Shown here piece by piece: positions 35,565 to 48,976 of a DNA stretch of 64,000 bases. Made by a program: the position numbers and the translations under genes. Numbering within the stretch: the first letter of the stretch is position 1; the number at the start of each line of letters is the position of its first letter. The DNA is taken from the NCBI RefSeq assembly GCF_022201045.2, contig NC_068560.1, forward strand, positions 31,265,501 through 31,329,500, read 5' to 3'. The stretch is from Citrus sinensis (Eukaryota > Streptophyta > Magnoliopsida > Sapindales > Rutaceae). Under the pieces are notes generated by a model, which did no database searches, was not told the DNA's origin, and saw nothing but the letters and a program-made list of their open reading frames with translations.

Positions 35565-38500
35565 TCTGCTGAAACGGCCCCACATTGCCGACCATTCTTC
35601 CCTCTCTCTAATACACTCGTTTGTTAAGCCCCAAGTTTCCTATACTATAGCCGCGTTTGGGACAGCTGATCTGTGGTCCCAAACGGGTTCTATGAATATT
35701 TACGGCTGCATTGGGACTTAGGATATTTTCTATTAAATGAATGATTAGTGCAGTATTTAGTTAATATAATAGTGATGATATTACTAATAAGATTTGTAGC
35801 AATGTTATTATATATATATTTCCGTTGGTTTGCCATGTAAAATATCTTTGTGATTACTAGTCGGTCGATGTGTTTGCTTTGAATTTGTTGTTCTCTGTCT
35901 GTTAGTATATTTTGCTGGTTATTTTCGTTGTTTCTTCTCAAAGAATCCCCCTTTCAAGTCAGAACATTCAACGTTGTAGGTCAATAAATGGGATTTACTT
36001 CCTCACTCTCTGTTGATACACAAATTTCGGACGCAAGATGAGGTCAAATACTCATAATCCCCAATTTGAAAACGTAATTAAAAACGATTTGTTTGACTAC
36101 ATAAGAAAACTCCAATAACTACATTAAATCATCACAGGAAGAAAAATATTCTAAACCCACCGATGAGAATATGAATTTTTTTAAAAAAAAATTCAATGAA
36201 TTTTAAAAGGTCAAAAAAAAATTTTTTTTTAAAATAAAGTATGGCTACTGCTTCAAATCTCCAAGTGTATTCCATCGTCACTTATGATAACTTTTAGTTG
36301 CCCGAAAATTGCCGCCTTCTACCCTTTTGCTTTTCCAATTGAATGAACAGACGAGAATATGAATTTTAATATCAATAACTTGTACACGCAAAGGCCTCAA
36401 GTTTCAACCATGTCTTATCAAACATCCCATTAGTTATCTTTTTTTTTTTTTCTCGCCACGATGATATCACACATTCATGATTTAACCCTAAGAATACGTC
36501 CATCTAATCAAATGATGATCTTTCTTGTAACGGCGACCAAATCAATTTGAAGAAAGAAAAGGGGGGGAAAAAAAAGGGCAGAAAAGAAGTTTTACTTGCT
36601 TTGGTTTTGCTTTTATTTACTGATTAACTAAAGCAATCTAGGTGTCTACCCTAAAGTGATTCCTCCCTCTGCATGTAAGGTGAACCTATAAAACTCGGCT
36701 ATATTTAGAAGGAAACGCATCTCTAGCCCTACCGATCTAGGCATCTTGTAGCAGTTCTTTTGTTTGTTTTTAGCCAAAGTGATTTTGGGAGTATCCTTCT
36801 GTTCACCATTAATGCGACACCACCCTTCCCTTTTATAAAGAAAAGGAGAAACAAATTACTTGAGGATTCAGTGACATTTTATAAAGATTAAAGAACTTTT
36901 TGAATTTGCAATCAATCACGTGAGTAGATAGCTCAGTAATTGGATCAAGTGCAACTAGAAGTCTTGCTTCCGAATAATTGTCGTAACGCACGGGGGATTC
37001 GAGTCATTTTTGTACGTGGGCAGGAAGGTGATTTACCACCGGACTAATAGGCGATCCAAGTAAGATTGTGGCTTCTTCTCTTCATACAGGTTCTGTAACG
37101 TTGGTTGCCATTTTCCCAAGATAACAAAAGTTGAAATCGTCTGGTTTAAGTTTCAACTTTGACTTAACGACCAACACTCTCAGAAAAAAGCTTTGGTTTC
37201 TTCCACCTACTTCTTCTCCTATTTTGACATAACACGATCTCACTTTCGGCTTTTGTTGCACGTGTCGAAGTTGGTGTCCAATTGGGTACCAAAAAATTGA
37301 AATTTATGCTTTCGAAATTGGAATCCATGCCCAGTCACTAATATTCTGTACTTGCCATTCAAGCATTGGCATTTACTGCAAACTAAATGGCACGAATCTT
37401 TGTTTCAATGGAAATTACGGTATCGGTATCGGTATCGGTGTCTAAGTTAAGCTAATAAATTAATGTGGAACTATTCTATGCATTCAGTCCACCCATTAAA
37501 AATGCTTCAGCCAAATTTTTATATTATAAAGAGCAGCAAATTGAGCCCGCCGTCCCAACAAGCATGATTTCGTAAAGGCTACTAAAATTTCGTGTTACGT
37601 TAGGATCCTTGTGCTATCAGCTTCCACCTTTTAAGTCAATTCTTGTCTTTGAATCCAATCAATTACGTTCTCCTGCATGTGTTTGTATGTGAGCGAGCTT
37701 GTGATGAGTGCGCTGAAAGCACCGTTTCAGGCACCGAAAACACCAGTGAAGTGATACTGCTGATGCCCATATCTAATGGAATTTTGGAAAAAAAATACAT
37801 TAATTTTGAAATTGACGAATTACTACGACAGTGAATATTAGATAAGAGAAGGAAATACGTGACGTGATTTTTATTTTTTCACTTATTGTACTTTTATCTA
37901 GGATCGAAATACCTAAATCTCTTGAAAATACGTACAAATTACGGAGAGAAAATTATTATTATTATTATTATTATACTATAAATGTGTTCATCTCTTGAAA
38001 ATACGTACAAATTTTCTATTTCTTTTCGTTTTAAATACATAAAAAAATTATTTGCAACTATGCATTTGTTTGAGAATTGAGATGGGGGAATATTTTCTAG
38101 AAGTTCTAGGGCTTTCAGTCTTCCTACTTGTTCCTGGATGCCCATCATCAGTCATTTGAAGATAAAAATTTGATTACATCAATGAATGAATGTTCCCTAA
38201 ACGAGAAAACTCGCCATTTTCGAACACGGTTTTCGCCCTACGACTTTGAATTGAAATTTCTTTTTAGTTGACAGCATGCTCGAAATATCTATAAATGTTC
38301 CTTTTATCCCAATTTCTTCTAGGTGCGGTTGCTGTTTCGCTTACTTTTCTGTAATCTGACGTCTCTTGGAAAATTGAATACGGAGAGCTCTAAATATATG
38401 ATTTTCTTAGTTATAAAACTTTTGTCACGAGTTTAAATATATTGACTCGAAGTAGATAAAATAAGAATTTAAATGGAATATATATATATATATATATATA

Positions 38501-39400
38501 ACTGATCCTACTTGTTAGGCGTTTAAAAAAGAAAAATCCTTGTTAGTGAAATAAAAGGGTGCTAGTTTATTTTTATCATATGCCAGAGGGTCCACTTTGA
38601 TATTTACTTTTGCACATTTTCTTTGGTTAAAAAAATAGTTTTTTCTTTTGGAGGGGGGGGGGGGGGGAAAAAATGGTTAAAAAAATAGGTTAAAACAGAA
38701 AAGTAGCACTAGTCTTTCTCCTCTTTGTCTTTTAGATTAACCAAAATCCAAATGTGATTCCTAAGCAAAATGATTATCATGCTTGAAAATGGGTCACCTT
38801 TGAAATGGAGGCTGAAAATGCTTTAAAAAAGAGTGGGAAAAGTCACCCTTGATCAACCGAAGGAAGTTTGCAGAGAGAGGGCTTCATCTGATTCAAAACA
38901 AAAATGAAAAATAATAAATAAACCTCAAGTCAAAGTTAGTGAGCTGAGGTTTAGAATTTAATGCAGATTGGAGAAACTGAACTGCCCGAAAACCAGCCCT
39001 AAGCCAATATTGCTCCCATCACTCAGATAATGACTAAAATAGATGATGAAAAATGCGGAACCCACGTTAATGTGAATATGATTGAAACAAAGACAAAGAT
39101 AAAGAGAATATATTATTATATTCATAGATTGAGCTAGAAATGTGGAGAAGAATAATGTTATTAGTTATTAAATTAAAAAAAAAAATTGCTGGTGCGAGTT
39201 TAAGTTTTCGTGAAGAGTAATTTCTTCTATGTAAATTAAATACTTCTTAAAATAATTATAATTATAAATTTTGAATTATGTCTCAACAAATATTTAAAAT
39301 ATATTTTAATACATGTATTTAAATTCATATATAAATATATACATATTTATAGTCTTATCATGCATATTAAAATATAAAAATTTTAAATTTTAATACATTA
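35565..39400. other. Intergenic stretch with a SINE-like remnant and simple repeats
   Basis: No gene recognised. It contains a SINE-like head at about 36920-37060, three tandem copies of GGTATC (about 37421-37438), an ATT run (about 37955-37972), a TA run (about 38480-38501) and a G run (38653-38667). The remainder is AT-rich. Confidence 0.45.
36920..37060 (+). mobile_element. SINE-like sequence with tRNA-type A and B boxes
   Basis: The word TAGCTCAGTAATTGG (about 36928-36942) matches an RNA polymerase III A box and GGATTCGAGTC (about 36994-37004) matches a B box, with about 55 bp between them. The clover-leaf arms of a working tRNA do not form, so a tRNA-derived SINE head is more likely than a tRNA gene. 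The 3' end and target duplication were not resolved. Confidence 0.5.
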
Positions 39401-39404
39401 AAAA

Positions 39405-39545
39405 AGATAAAACTGCGGTGCCACCGTGCCACAGTTGCACTCAATCGTTGAATTCTTACTTATTTAAATGGACCCTATTTATTTAAGTGGATCCAACCTC
39501 TGATGCAATTGTGATACGGTACTACAGTTGCATCAGCCGATAAAA
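39405..39545. mobile_element. Small MITE with about 30-bp inverted ends
   Basis: The left end (ACCGTGCCACAGTTGCACTC) pairs with the reverse complement of the right end (ACCGTATCACAATTGCATCA) with several mismatches. The pairing extends inward to a TTTAAATGGACCCTATTTAT region. It is non-coding and about 140 bp, in the distal promoter of the AHL gene. Confidence 0.5.
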
Positions 39546-40025
39546 CTGTAGCCCCCCATTAAAAAATATATTTTTGTTTATTTATAATATTGTCATTTAT
39601 CAAAATAAGAATATTTTTATTAAAAAAATTATTATTTTTGTGTGCGTTTATATATGTATGGTTGAAATAATTAAAAAAAAAAGAAAAAAAAAAGGGACAT
39701 CCCCCATTACCGAAAAAGAAAGAAACATCAAAATTGTCACAATCAAATCAATCCGCTTCGGTCGGATTGGGAAGGACCCAAATGACTTTTCCTATTTGTC
39801 TCTCACTCTCTTCAAACTTGACGAAAAGGAAAGCTGAAAGAAAAAAAGTTAAGGCGGTGCAATGTTAAGTTGAGCTAACGAAAGCCGAATCTCTTTGACA
39901 TTTTTGCCCCTTTTAGCTCTTCGCTTTCTTTCTCTCTCTCCATGGAATGGGCCCTACGTATTACTATTTAGCCCCCAACCAGCGGCGCCACTAGTCTTTT
40001 TGTAACTTGGTTTCCAAGCTCACCC

Positions 40026-40028
<3 letters not shown>

Positions 40029-40082
<54 letters not shown>
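40029..40082. repeat. CT microsatellite just upstream of the AHL TATA box
   Basis: About 27 CT units end roughly 12 bases before a TATAAAA box. CT/GA tracts near plant promoters can bind BPC-type GAGA factors; whether this one acts so is inference. Confidence 0.95.
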
Positions 40083-40085
<3 letters not shown>

Positions 40086-40094
40086 TTCATTTAT

Positions 40095-40101
40095 TATAAA
40101 A
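40095..40101 (+). promoter_or_regulatory. Probable TATA box of the AHL gene
   Basis: TATAAAA lies about 290 bases before the start codon of the AHL gene and directly follows the CT tract, leaving a leader of about 260 bases. Confidence 0.5.
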
Positions 40102-40386
40102 CAAATCTAAATAGCCAACATCTATCTTCTTGCTTGCTAGCTTAGCCGCTTCTTTCTTTCTTCTCCATAACTGTGTCAACTTCTCTCCTCTTGTTCTTTC
40201 TCTTCTCTTTTTTTTTTTTTTTTATTAATCATTTACACCTACAGCCAAAACCCCAGATCACCCAACCAATCATTCATACGTATACATCAAACCCCATTAA
40301 AAATATTAAACCCCCAAAACCCCTCCCCCCCAAAAAAAAAGAGGGTTATAATTTAAAAGAAAATAAAACCCAAAAAAATAAAGAGC

Positions 40387-41358
40387 ATGAAAAGTGATTA
40401 TGTAGTAGAACCCAAAAACGCAAACTCTCAAACCATGTTCTCGAAACTTCATCACCACCAGCAGCAACAACACCATCCTTTCTCTCATCACTTCCAGCTC
40501 TCACGTGACTCTCAGGCCTCCGAGGAAGACACCAACAGCCACAACTCCCCTGTTACCACTCCTCCAACCACCAACCCCGCCGCCGCCGCCGCTAAATCAA
40601 GACAACAACAACAACAACAACAACAGCTTCAGGAACCCACCACCACCGGAGGGGATGGTGCTACTATCGAAGTCGTCCGCCGCCCTAGGGGCAGACCCCC
40701 TGGCTCCAAGAACAAGCCCAAGCCTCCTGTTTATATCACCCGCGAGCCAGAACCCGGCATGAGCCCTTACATTCTCGAAGTCCCCGGCGGAAACGACGTC
40801 GTGGAGACCATCTCCAACTTCTGCAGGCGCAAGAACATCGGTATCTGCGTGCTCACCGGGTCGGGCACCGTCGCTAACGTTACCCTCCGTCAGCCCTCCG
40901 CGACTCCTGGGTCCACCATCACGTTCCACGGGAGGTTCGACATTCTCTCGATCTCCGCGACGTTCTTGCCCCAAAACGCAGCGTATCCGCCCTTGCCCAA
41001 CATATTCGCGATATCTCTGGCTGGGCCGCAGGGGCAGATCGTGGGTGGATCCGTGGTGGGACCGCTGCTGGCTGTTGGGACGGTGTTCGTGGTGGCCGCT
41101 ACATTTAACAACCCGTCTTATCACCGGCTGCCGGTGCAGGACGAGCAGCAAAGGACTTCAGTTTCAGCTGGCGGTGAAGGGCAGTCGCCTGTGGGATCTA
41201 GTGGCGGAGGAGGAGGTGGAGGTGGAACAGAGAGTGGACACGTGGCAGGAGGAGATTCATGTGGGATGTCCATGTATAGTTGCCATTTGCCTCCTGGAGC
41301 CGGTGGTAGTGATGTGATATGGGCTCCGACTGCAAGACCACCACCACCGCCTTATTGA
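40387..41358 (+). CDS. AT-hook motif nuclear-localized protein, AHL17/AHL28-type
   Basis: This intronless gene encodes 323 residues. The N-terminus (MFSKLHHHQQQ, His/Gln-rich, with a second Gln run at 73-80) matches my memory of Arabidopsis AHL17. A single type-I AT-hook lies at 98-114 (RRPRGRPPGSKNKPKPP) and would bind the minor groove of AT-rich DNA. The PPC/DUF296 domain spans about 126-245 and includes GRFDILSISATFLP (182-195), the core needed for AHL multimers and partner binding. The C-terminus (SMYSCHLPP, then DVIWAPTARPPPPPY) is also conserved in AHL17. Clade-A AHL proteins act in the nucleus and repress growth and flowering genes. A Gly-rich tract (about 270-285) comes from GGAGGN repeats. 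The gene looks complete, and its third codon positions are GC-rich compared with neighbours, usual for intronless AHL genes. Confidence 0.93.
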   Translation: MKSDYVVEPKNANSQTMFSKLHHHQQQQHHPFSHHFQLSRDSQASEEDTNSHNSPVTTPPTTNPAAAAAKSRQQQQQQQQLQEPTTTGGDGATIEVVRRPRGRPPGSKNKPKPPVYITREPEPGMSPYILEVPGGNDVVETISNFCRRKNIGICVLTGSGTVANVTLRQPSATPGSTITFHGRFDILSISATFLPQNAAYPPLPNIFAISLAGPQGQIVGGSVVGPLLAVGTVFVVAATFNNPSYHRLPVQDEQQRTSVSAGGEGQSPVGSSGGGGGGGGTESGHVAGGDSCGMSMYSCHLPPGAGGSDVIWAPTARPPPPPY

Positions 41359-44300
41359 TTGATGATATGATTACTCAGCGGTCGTTAATTTGTTTTTTGT
41401 TTATTGGTTAGTGTTTTAATTTCCTTTTTTTTTTTTCCCTTCCTTTTTTTTCTTTACACTGTCAACTAGAGCGCGAATGATTGAGATTACATCATTTTAC
41501 ATCGCTTGTTAAATTTTGAAAGTTTGGGACATGTTAATGTTAATTATGTAATGTTAATTAATTAATGTTTTAGATTAGTGCAAAGCTAGTAGCTGCTGGC
41601 CTAATAGCGGAGGATTTCAGTTTCACTTGGAAATTAAGCAATGAAAGGAGAGAAAGAAGCGCAATACTTTTTTTATTATTATTATTATCTTTGAATTCCG
41701 TTTGATGGTGTACTGGTAGTGTAAGTGTGTGACTCATGCGTCTCAATCAAAATTTTGTTTATTTCTTTCTTTCTTACCCTCCCTTGGGTCCTTGCTGCTG
41801 CTGCTGCTGCTGTTTAGTTCTGTGAAGCAAATTATTAACAGTTGATGATGATATTGTTGCTGTTGTTACACGTTAAGTTAATACAATAAAGGGTAATGAC
41901 ATGGGCTGGGCTGGGATTAGGATAGATAGATAAATAAAGTGTTTTTTAACTGTTGGTTCGTTTGGGTTTTTTTCTTTTTTTTTTTTGAATTAGTGTTTGG
42001 TTGTTTAATTAGCTTTGAAGTTTGAAAAGGAAGAGACGTATGTCGTGTCTGTGGAATCTGCATGATCTGCAGGCGCAGAAGAGTGCAGCTACTGCGCCAC
42101 TGGCTGAAGAGATAATGCCGCTGCAGATTCCAGTTGATGATGAACGATCTTTTCCTTTTCCTCTTTTTTTCCTTCCTTTTTTTTTTCTTGTCTGGCATAA
42201 CAGCAAGCAACAGCAGCAGCAGCACCTACTTGAATCCGATAATAAAGCGTATGGCAGTCAAAGAACGTGGCTTAGGGTTATGCTTGCCAGAGAAAGAAAG
42301 ATATAGATGCAGCGAGAGAGAGAGAGAGAGAGAGAGAGTGGTGTGGTTTGATTTGCTTGATTCAATTAACAATGACCAACAGCTTCTTCAAAGCTGCGTC
42401 TGAGACATCCATTCAAAAGAAAGACAACCATATCTCTCTTTCGATCTGAATCCAAAATACGTGTTTTGTACTTTGGTTTGTCTCTTTCTTCTGTCCCATC
42501 TGCGTTTCTTTCTTATGTCCCATCTTTGTTTCGTTTGATGGGCAAATTGAAATTAGAAAAACGGAAAGATTTATGAAAAGCAAAGACAGATAGGATTTTT
42601 ATCAATATATATATCTAATATATCTATCCACCCATCCATTCTGCTGCGATGCGAGCATTTTTTTTTCTTTTTTTTTTTTTTCTATATTTCACTTTGAATC
42701 TTAAGCTGTTTCTCACCGTATTATTAACAAGCTAATTGAAGACACTAAATAGCAGTAATATATGCCGGATGTGAATTTTTTTACCCGAGTTAGAATGGGC
42801 ACCGAGAGACTTTAATGAAAAATCTGATTTGATGATAATTCATCGACTCCCATTCTGTCATTTCTGGGTCCACCAGGGTAATCTCTCTGTAACGTCCGTG
42901 TGCCAGCAGTGACCGCCCGCCAGTTGCACAATTGCCCATCATCAACTTGTTCTTCTCTTTCCTGCTCCATTCCAATCCAAATTTGATATTATTAGTTCAC
43001 TTATAATAACGATTTCTTATTTTCAGAATTTACATGTAAAGATATTTGATTTACACAACCATGCATACTCTTGAACATGCATTGATATCACGTGTATTTA
43101 GGGGTTTCTTAAGATTTAGCAACCATACACTTTGTACATAAATGCTACTTTTGATTATATATATATATCTACAATAAAGAAGTAACAATTGATTGTCAAG
43201 CATGGATAAAAATCACACATGTCAAAGAATCATCAAGAATGTTAGGATGATGCAGGATCATAAGAGGATTCTTAACTCATATTTCTCATAAATCTCTCAA
43301 ATTTTAGCACTTCTCCTTTATACTCATATATGATTGCATCATTAATGTTAATTCCAGTTTATATGCATAGAATAGTACATAATTAAGTAATATGTACCGT
43401 TTTTTAACAACTAGTTCAGTTATCAAGTTGATAGGTACAAGGGGCATTCCTTCTTTAGTTAGTAACCTAGGGTTCATTTGATAGGTATTAAAGAGGACAT
43501 CAGTAAAGTGTTTGCAAGATACTTCCAACTATGTAAAAGTTAAGGCGATTTTACCTTGTAGTTGTTTGGTGAAAATCTATATTACTCTTATCAATTAGAA
43601 CTTCTATTTTACCACAACATAATACCAAATTAAGTCTCATAAATCTAGAAATCTTATATGACTTGAAGATTTGTATGTATGAGTTCCTATAATATTTTCA
43701 TATTTTACAAACACGAAATAATTTTTTTCTCGAACAAAAAGTTATTAATTCGATAACTAGTGTTAAATAGGTCTTGGAAATTTCGATCTATGGGAAATAA
43801 ACTATATGTCTAACTTCTGTTGCGAAATGGAGCTCTATTGGTTTGGTTAATGATTAAATCTTTATTCTAAGAAACAACTCAATATGTGGCTACATAATTG
43901 TTTCCCCAATCAGGTCTTTTACTTCTTCTGATCATCACTAGCTATTTGAGGTCCAACAAATGTATTTGAGCTATTTGTGACAAAAAGTAACTAATTGCCA
44001 AAGGAACCTTATGTCCATAGCTAGTGTCTTTCTCTTTTAAACAACATATAGAAACCCCCAATATCACATTCATAGGTTACATGCATGCATATGCAACTCA
44101 TTTTTCTTCAATTCTCTGCTCACATCGTGAATGGTTAATTAGGTTGCAAAAAAGTCCAAATTGGTTGGTCGAGATAGCTCTTACCCATCTGCCATTGTCA
44201 ATTATTGATGATGGCACTGATAACGGATGCTCTTCATCAATTGAACAATCTTTTTCATAACATTGATTTTTAGCTCTGCTACTTTCTTCCCTTTTGGTTA

Positions 44301-47300
44301 GTAAACCAAAAGTTAACACGAATGTTTACAAATAAGGGTAAATGCTCCGTTATTTTAATTTGAATCAAATACCTAGTTGATCTTTATTGTTTGTAACATT
44401 TTGTTCGAATTTTATATAAATATAAATATTATTTTACTCTGAAAAAAAAAAAATTCGTCTGATAATTACCAAAATAACGAAAGGAGTATTTTGAATAACT
44501 TTTTCAAAAAATATATAAGAGTAATTAGAAGTCGTGACGGCCATTTTATTTGACCATTCATTGCCTTGATTTCGCACATTTAAATGTCATTGATGCGCAT
44601 TGCACTTCTTCACGAATATGTTATAAATGAATCAATTGATCAGCAATTCTACAGCTTCAAGCTTTGTCGTTCACTGGGTTTAATGATTGTTACACAGCAC
44701 ACGATCTTTCTTTAGTTCCTTGGGCACCGCCGCGATCTGATTATACTTCTTGGTCTGTCTTTTGCATAATAAAAAAAAACATGCATGCTTAGAAATCTGA
44801 TGATACTACCTTTTGCCGTCAGCAGTTGACTTCAGTTCCCATTCTGTCGGTGTCGGCGTCGGCGTTTATGCGGTCCATCGGTGGAGATTAGCGAACCAAG
44901 ATTTGCCTATTAATTAAATTTGGATTTAATTGTATTAATTACAGACAAACAACAAACAGTAAGCTCATCATGTGCACGCATGCATGTGTGGCTGCTGCTA
45001 TCATCTATCATATACTTGGGATCCGTTTTCTACTACTGTGTAACAGTTGAGCTACCAAAGCAATTTCAACTTTGCTTTAGGGCCTTTGGCCAAAAATTAA
45101 CAAGAGAAAAAAAAAAAAAAAAAAAAAGCACACTTTCTTTAGGAACCAAGTTACTTGTGATTTTAAAATATTTGATGCAATTTTACCCTTGGCTTCAATT
45201 GTCTAAAGCTATCAGTGTCAATTTATGCATTTCCAATAGTATGATCACTTGACTGCTTGCTATCTATGGATGGAGAATAAAAATGTTTTTTAAAGGTTAA
45301 AAATAACAAATATATAGTGTACAAATATTCGATTAATTGATAATGAAGCTGCTACGTACTTTAATGGCGTATATTACTATATATATATAGATAAATGAAA
45401 AATTTTTTGTACCTAACAAATAAATATAAGAGGATGCAATTCAATGAAAAGACAACTGGAACATGCTTACATAAGGCAATCAAAATATGCCTTATAAAGG
45501 CGGTTTATTCCGTTACCACGACAAACACATTGGCTTGGATAATTTTTATTATAATTCTTCATCTCCATCAAGGGTATAAATATATAAACACTTGTGCATT
45601 TTGCGCACAATCATTGGTGCCTTTTCATTAAAATTATTGATGCTTTTAAAGGCACTACTCCAAATTGTATTGAAAAGAAATGTATGTAATATTTAATATG
45701 CCTATATATAATGCATGCAATACAAGACTAACAAAAATAATTGAGCCGATAAGACAACCAATAATTTGGACATGTGATATAGTTAGATTGTGTAACACTT
45801 TATTTTAATCTTTGATATCTTGAGTACATGATTTATATCAAATAAATGAAAAACTTTTCTTATATATATATATATATATAGTATGAGAAAATATAACGTT
45901 ATGTTAAAATCTCTTATTTTGAGGTTTGAAGTTCTCATTCATATTAGTAAGGATGGAATTAGATAACTATTAAGCATAATTTTTTTTTGGGGGGAGAGGG
46001 GGGGGGGGGGGGGGAGTTGTATTATGTCACAAGTGTTGAGTGCTAAAAAATGAAAGTTTAATAATTGTTTGGTCTTTACTATAAAAACATGAAAAATCTA
46101 AAAAATGATCCTTCTAACCTTTAGCATCAACTTTTAAAGGTTAAATTTCTTTAATTTATGATTATAATTTATACACTGAATAAAGTGCGAGAATTATATA
46201 TTAATTTGCCTTGCATTTTATTAAAATGAAGATGTCGTAATTAAAAGAAAACTTTTGTGTGTACATTTGAATTAGGAATATTAAAGTGAGAGATAAGTGT
46301 TTTTTTAAAAAAAAAGATTCCAATATAATGTATTTTGTCATGTAAATTTTTGAAATGTATATTTTTTGTATTTTAAATTTTTATTAGATCTGTAATAAGA
46401 AACTCACTATATATATATATATTCAAACCGAGAAGTATTGCTGATTAGCCTCCCAAATAGGAAGCACGAGTCAAATCTTATGACTATTTCTTTCACTTTG
46501 CTTGCTTAAAGAATGACTAAAATTAATCAATTTTGGAGCAGGACTGAGATTTTTCATCTGAAACGAAAAAGTTGCGGCCTCTCAAAGACAAAATCGAGAA
46601 ATATGCATTGCATCAATGATTATTGAATATCCGTTTCCTAATAAAAATCAGGGTCAGGGTCTGGGTTATTTTGTGAGATTGGAATCAATTTTATGTTTGG
46701 TTCAGACAAAATGGATGCGTCTTGGGTCCACATTTTTTAATTCTTGACAAAAAAATTTTTTTATCCCAGTTGACACTTGTATTCTTTTAGCTTAAAATAA
46801 TTAGTTGAATTAGTCCATTCAAATTTGTACGGTGGTGCCACTAGGCGTGGCTTAATCATAACACAAATATGCAAAGCTTGAAAACTGGGTGATTGGAAAG
46901 ATCCGCAACGAACAGAATGCCAGATGGAACGCCAAGCCAAGCCACCATGCATTGACTTCACGGAATGTCCATATTAATTGTGCTTATTTTAATTATGGGC
47001 TGGGCGAGTTGAAAAGAATTGATATGGTGATAAAGATTGAAGAGAGATGAGATTTGAAGATAGACACGCACCATATTGTCTTGCAGCTGGAGCTGCTTTC
47101 TTGGACATCTCCTCAACACAAGGGATTCTTGCGTGTCGGCCGGACTCTTTCCTTTTTTATTCTGGCTCAAGTTCAATAAATATATGGATTTTACTTGTTT
47201 CTAGGAAAAAGCCACACCAATTAAAGCGTGTGTATGGCGATCACCATCACCATCACCATGACTCTTTGACAAATTTGGCAACTTGTCTACCCTAAAGCTA

Positions 47301-48690
47301 GATTAACGATTGCCTCAATATGAAAAAGGAAGCTAAATTAATGTGTCCAAGTTCATCCAATCTTCGACTATTTATTGTTGTTATTTATGACCCGTAAATC
47401 AAAATCAACTTTGCCAAAATCAATCTCTCCAACCACTTATTTTGAAAAATAGGGAACGAATAGTTTTTAAATTCTAATTTTGAGAATTATTTTTTTCCTT
47501 CAATATAATTTTACAAATACTCTTAAAAATTATTACTTAAACCTAAAATTATTCTTATTCAAATTGGAAATAAAATTAATATTTTAATAAATTTTTATTA
47601 TAATTCATCAATATAAATTTATTAATATCAATTTGTTGGTCGAATTGTTATTAAATTTGTTTCACCATATCATAAATTTAATTATCAGTTGTTTTAAAAT
47701 AAAAAAAAATCATTATATTATAAATTTTTATTTTTAGTAAAAGTTATTAAATACATAGTTAAAAATGTAATATGTACATGTTTTTATATGTATAAATAAA
47801 TTTTATCCTACATTATGTATGTTTTAATCATTTATTTTCTCTCAATAATTTAATAGTAAAATTTATCAACTATTCGTAACTACTTTTAAAACTCACAGTA
47901 CTTTTGAAAATAAAATTTAACAAATAGTTAACCGATTCTCTTCACAGTTAATTATTTATACAACATAACTAACGGTAATTATTTTAAAAGATACAGCATT
48001 CCCAAACTGACCCTTAGTAGTACTTGATTGTTGCAATTTTAAAATATCTGCTATCAATTTTTATGTCATAATTGATTAGTATTTCGATGAGAGTTAAAAA
48101 ATAGATTTTACTAAAATATAAATTTTACTCAGAGCAAGATTCTTGATGTATGCATGCATGTTTTCATCTAAAGAGATGTTCACAAAAATGTACACAATAC
48201 ATTTATAATTCATTCCAACCTCATGAAAGACCGTCCGTCCTTGTGACGACAGACCATATATAATGCCCGAGCCGAGATCGAACGACGAATTTGAGAGTGG
48301 GTGACATAAATAACCTCACTGTACTTTTTTATTTAAAAGAACAGAATTAAACATATATGAGATATTGTTTTGGCTTTTGATTTGAAAGCAAAATCGTGTG
48401 AATTGGGAACCCATGTCCCAAAGCGAGCAACTTGAAAGCCAAGGGGGGTCCCATGTTATCCCCTGGAAAATTGAGATATGCTGTCTGTGTACTTTTAACT
48501 TAAAAAGTTTCATTTCAGAGAGAAAGAGAGATGTAATTATGGGCGTGGGTGGGGACTCCTTTCTCACGGACTTACTTTTGCAATTAATGCTCCCCTCGCT
48601 CTTTATGCCATTACCAAATGCCAACTACACGACCGTGTATTCATGTTTACTTCCTCTCTTTCTTTCTTTTCTTTGACAAACATCTCGCAT
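41359..48690. other. Long gene-poor stretch
   Basis: No gene recognised over about 7 kb. The first 0.4 kb is AHL 3' flank. It also has a GCT run (about 41796-41813), a GA run (about 42312-42338), a possible imperfect hairpin near 42045-42135, several TATATA runs, a 17-base G run (45998-46014) and CACCAT repeats near 47243-47259. The 47.4-48.1 kb portion is very AT-rich. ORFs here are short and lack family features. Confidence 0.45.
45998..46014. repeat. 17-base G run
   Basis: An uninterrupted run of G inside an AT-rich region, preceded by GGGGGGAGA. A similar 15-base run lies at 38653-38667. Such runs can form G-quadruplexes and are difficult to sequence, so the lengths may be unreliable. 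Confidence 0.9.
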
Positions 48691-48694
48691 GCAT

Positions 48695-48720
48695 TCAATT
48701 CAATTCAATTCAATTCAATT
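48695..48720. repeat. AATTC tandem repeat
   Basis: Five units of ATTCA/AATTC in direct contact, downstream of the minus-strand membrane-protein gene. Non-coding. Confidence 0.85.
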
Positions 48721-48976
48721 ATTCTCCGCCTGCGTTGTTTATTTAGTCCATCTCCTTTTAACTGAATATTGGAAAGAAAGGGCTAAAAAAAAAGGCAACG
48801 GTGAGCTGCAGATGCGGCTGCTCTCTGTGTGTGTCCAATTTGGATGGACTAGTATGAGAAAGTGGACTATTTTATTATTTACGACCATCCAATAATCTCA
48901 TTACCACTCACTACATATCGTTTGTACTTTGCGAACTTGCTTGTAAAGAAAATAAAATGATCACGGATCTTCAAAT

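Noticed and set aside
36920-37010. Possible tRNA gene
   Set aside because: A and B boxes are present but acceptor and anticodon stems do not pair; better explained as a SINE head.
40505-41317. Overlapping ORFs on both strands inside the AHL gene
   Set aside because: Low-complexity shadows of the AHL frame, which alone has AT-hook and PPC motifs.
42050-42071. MIR172-like text (GGAATCTGCATGATCTGCAGG)
   Set aside because: miR172 is almost invariant in plants; this differs by several substitutions and a shift, and the opposite arm does not match a miR172 star sequence.
42134-42403. ORFs around the T-rich and GA-rich tracts
   Set aside because: Composition is dominated by simple repeats; no conserved motif.
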